Under the pieces are notes generated by a model that was not told the DNA's origin, made no database searches, and saw nothing but the letters and a program-made list of their open reading frames with translations. From positions 1 through 16,037 of the forward strand of contig JAIESS010000050.1 in assembly GCA_019745755.1 (NCBI GenBank): a DNA stretch of 16,037 nucleotides, in the 5' to 3' direction. The first letter of the stretch is position 1; every line of letters begins with the position of its first letter. The DNA comes from Alphaproteobacteria bacterium (GTDB taxonomy: Bacteria; Pseudomonadota; Alphaproteobacteria; Paracaedibacterales; JAKBAR01). Positions 14,333 through 16,037 of this stretch are shown in pieces. The translations under genes were made by a program, and so were the position numbers.

Positions 14333-16037
14333 ATATTATATCTTCTATAATTTGGAAGAGATAGAGCCAAGGTGGGACACCGTATTGTTGGTTGTCGACT
14401 AGTAGGGTCTCCATTTTCTGTGCAATGGGTTTCGTCAAAATTGCTTCCATGTCGTCACGCGAGATGCCGGCAATTTTATTGCCAGAGTTATACGTGTCTG
14501 GCTGAGAAGAGGTTATGTAACCTTCTTTTATCAAATTTTGAAGAATACTCTTCTTTTCAGGTATAGATAAATCATTATAAGCCTTTGAAGTGATAGTGGA
14601 AACGACCTGGTCAGTGTATAAAAATATCATGGGGATACCTACATCATCTTGATAGTCTTTGATGGATTTATAGTATTCATCAGCGCAGGTCCCCTTTATC
14701 ATGCCGTCAAAAAATTTCCCCCATATCATGAAGTCTGTTTTGTATTCGGCTTGAGCTTGTCTTAAACGCTTTGACTCTTGTATGAAAATTTTTCCCATTT
14801 GACGATAAAGTGTGGAGAGACTCTTTGCGAGTTGCATGGGTTTATACCCATTTTTTGCATTCCCAAATTGATACTTAAAAAGACTCACTAAATTTTCCAT
14901 GTGGACATTGGGTTCAAATCTAATTTGTTTCAATTGAAAATTATCAGAGGATGTAGGGCTTACGGTATAACCACAGGCAGGAATAAAATAAGCATAATTA
15001 TTTTTATCCGCAGGGAGTTCATATTTTGGTCGGAACATGTGCGAATCATTGGGGAGAGAAGCGTTGTTTAATGGAAAACCAAAATTTGATAACTTTATAT
15101 TTCCACTTTTTGTCAGTGGTGCTAGTTTGTCGAACCCGATGATAACATCGCCAGCAAAGCTTTTTGTGCTTTCAGTGCCAATCCACGTGTCTGCTGACAC
15201 TCCAAGAGTATTGAATATTTTAAACTGATCTAAGGAGATGTTATAGAGGATTTTATATTTTGCAGCTTCATAGATTTGAGTGTTAAACCGTGTTCCTACG
15301 AAATAATTGTCAAAGGACGCTAAAAGTTTTGGAAAGCTTCCTTGAAAAGCTATTTTGTTTTGAATTTTTTCAAGTACCACAAGGGCTTCGGCAAGATAGG
15401 TAAAGAGCTCATCAGATGCAGCATCTAAAAAGGGTGGACGATTAAGGGTTATATTATGCCCATAAATGTTCATTTTGTAAACCGGTTGTGGGATAGGATC
15501 TAAACCATCTAAATCCAATGGTGTATTCGTAAAAGAATTTGTGAGTGTATCCTTCAGAGGGAGCGTTTTTAATTTACTGGCCGATGGGAGGGGTGGAGAG
15601 GGCAGGGTTTTTTTGGGCGTTACTCCTAATTTTAGCCCAAGAGGATTAGAGGGCGTTTTTGATAAATTAAGAGGGGTAGACGTTTTTGATAAATTAAGAG
15701 GGGTAGGCGTTTTTGATAAATTAAGAGAGAGGCCTAAAGATACAGGCGCCTTTTTTGTAAGGGGAAGATTAATCTTTCCTGTTATAAGATTATAGAGTGT
15801 TGTCCATTTAAGATTTTTAAGAGGATACGTTTTGTCAAGGTCATACTCCTCCCAAAAGGTTTTAATATCTTTTGTGATGGAAGATTTAAAGGTATCATTG
15901 AATAAGTCACCTGCATTAGAAAATGCTGGAAAAAATCCATCGATCTTTGGAAACACAGAATTAAGCTCGCTGTTATTTTTTTTGAGAATACTGACAGTTT
16001 GGGAGAGAGAAAGGTTCTTAATAAGAGATATGGACGA
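14325..16037 (-). CDS. Large unrecognised protein with tandem repeats; N-terminus beyond window, C-terminus altered by IS
   Basis: The frame is open from the right window edge (first whole codon at 16037) for 570 residues, so the true start lies outside; the GTG at 15956 is internal. I do not recognise the protein. Residues about 92-165 are Pro/Leu/Ser/Thr/Lys-rich and hold three tandem copies of a 9-residue unit (LNLSKTPTP-like), probably a flexible linker. The rest looks globular and mixed alpha/beta, with many Asn, Lys, Phe and Tyr. Phrases such as YLAEALVVLEKIQNKIAF, IIGFDKLAPLTKSGNIKL and FQIIEDII are typical of an ordinary soluble protein. No signal peptide or membrane segment is visible in the part present. 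The last codons (TGG GGC TGA) come from the IS terminal repeat: the gene originally read on past 14333. Loss appears to be only one or two codons. An exported or effector role is possible but unsupported. Confidence 0.85.
   Translation of the reverse strand, partial: SSISLIKNLSLSQTVSILKKNNSELNSVFPKIDGFFPAFSNAGDLFNDTFKSSITKDIKTFWEEYDLDKTYPLKNLKWTTLYNLITGKINLPLTKKAPVSLGLSLNLSKTPTPLNLSKTSTPLNLSKTPSNPLGLKLGVTPKKTLPSPPLPSASKLKTLPLKDTLTNSFTNTPLDLDGLDPIPQPVYKMNIYGHNITLNRPPFLDAASDELFTYLAEALVVLEKIQNKIAFQGSFPKLLASFDNYFVGTRFNTQIYEAAKYKILYNISLDQFKIFNTLGVSADTWIGTESTKSFAGDVIIGFDKLAPLTKSGNIKLSNFGFPLNNASLPNDSHMFRPKYELPADKNNYAYFIPACGYTVSPTSSDNFQLKQIRFEPNVHMENLVSLFKYQFGNAKNGYKPMQLAKSLSTLYRQMGKIFIQESKRLRQAQAEYKTDFMIWGKFFDGMIKGTCADEYYKSIKDYQDDVGIPMIFLYTDQVVSTITSKAYNDLSIPEKKSILQNLIKEGYITSSQPDTYNSGNKIAGISRDDMEAILTKPIAQKMETLLVDNQQYGVPPWLYLFQIIEDIIWG
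14333..14340. repeat. Right copy of putative 8-bp target duplication
   Basis: ATATTATA lies directly outside the right IS terminal repeat and differs at one position from ATATTTTA at 13595-13602. Confidence 0.45.
15652..15732 (-). repeat. Three tandem 27-bp repeats inside the unrecognised gene
   Basis: Units at 15652-15678, 15679-15705 and 15706-15732 share the core CGTTTTTGATAAATTAAGAG on the plus strand. The first two differ at one base, and the third diverges at its end. Each unit encodes nine residues of the type LNLSKTPTP. Near-identity at the DNA level suggests recent expansion by slippage, so copy number may vary between strains. Confidence 0.9.

Noticed and set aside
15652..15732. 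CRISPR-like array
   Set aside because: The three repeats are directly adjacent with no spacers, are in frame, and encode a 9-residue protein repeat.

Overview
The window is a bacterial chromosome segment, moderately AT-rich in genes and strongly AT-rich between them. It carries housekeeping genes, part of a type VI secretion system (T6SS), and a decayed insertion sequence. The AT bias, sparse Shine-Dalgarno motifs, decayed IS and a T6SS core in this setting would suit an intracellular or protist-associated alphaproteobacterium, for example of the Holosporales/Paracaedibacter type. That placement is an inference from gene style only; no rRNA or other phylogenetic marker is in the window.

Left part (1-5356, nearly all on the minus strand): the 3'-truncated (window edge) end of a comF-type phosphoribosyltransferase gene, 5-formyltetrahydrofolate cyclo-ligase, a low-confidence small ORF on the plus strand at 1735-2022, a ZnuC-like zinc ABC transporter ATPase with a His-rich tail and no permease or binding-protein gene beside it, a type I glutamine synthetase with a clear rho-independent terminator, and a YgjP/DUF45 zinc metallopeptidase. 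The glutamine synthetase has Phe where the adenylylated Tyr of GSI-beta enzymes sits.

Middle part (5357-12301, plus strand): a divergent promoter region of about 300 bases, then tssK, tssL and tssM in one tight operon. tssK and tssL overlap by 4 bases. tssL and tssM are 49 bases apart, with a 13-codon mini-ORF whose stop overlaps the tssM start. The three products form the T6SS baseplate adaptor and inner-membrane complex. No tssJ lipoprotein gene is present here and the other tss genes lie elsewhere. TssL has an unusual acidic linker near its N-terminus. TssM appears to have a single membrane segment before its NTPase domain and a charged Lys/Asp tail.

Right part (12302-16037): trhO (tRNA U34 hydroxylase) on the plus strand, then an IS1595-family element of about 730 bases on the minus strand. 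Its transposase is dead: three frameshifts and an Asp-to-Asn change at the first catalytic position. It has a near-perfect 8-bp target duplication if the outer left end is used. The IS sits exactly on the 3' end of a large unrecognised minus-strand gene, whose present stop codon lies inside the IS terminal repeat. That gene runs off the right edge and encodes a protein with three tandem 9-residue repeats in a Pro/Leu/Ser/Thr-rich region.

The most distinctive content is the T6SS membrane-complex operon with divergent protein architectures, and the unrecognised repeat-bearing protein with its IS-altered C-terminus.
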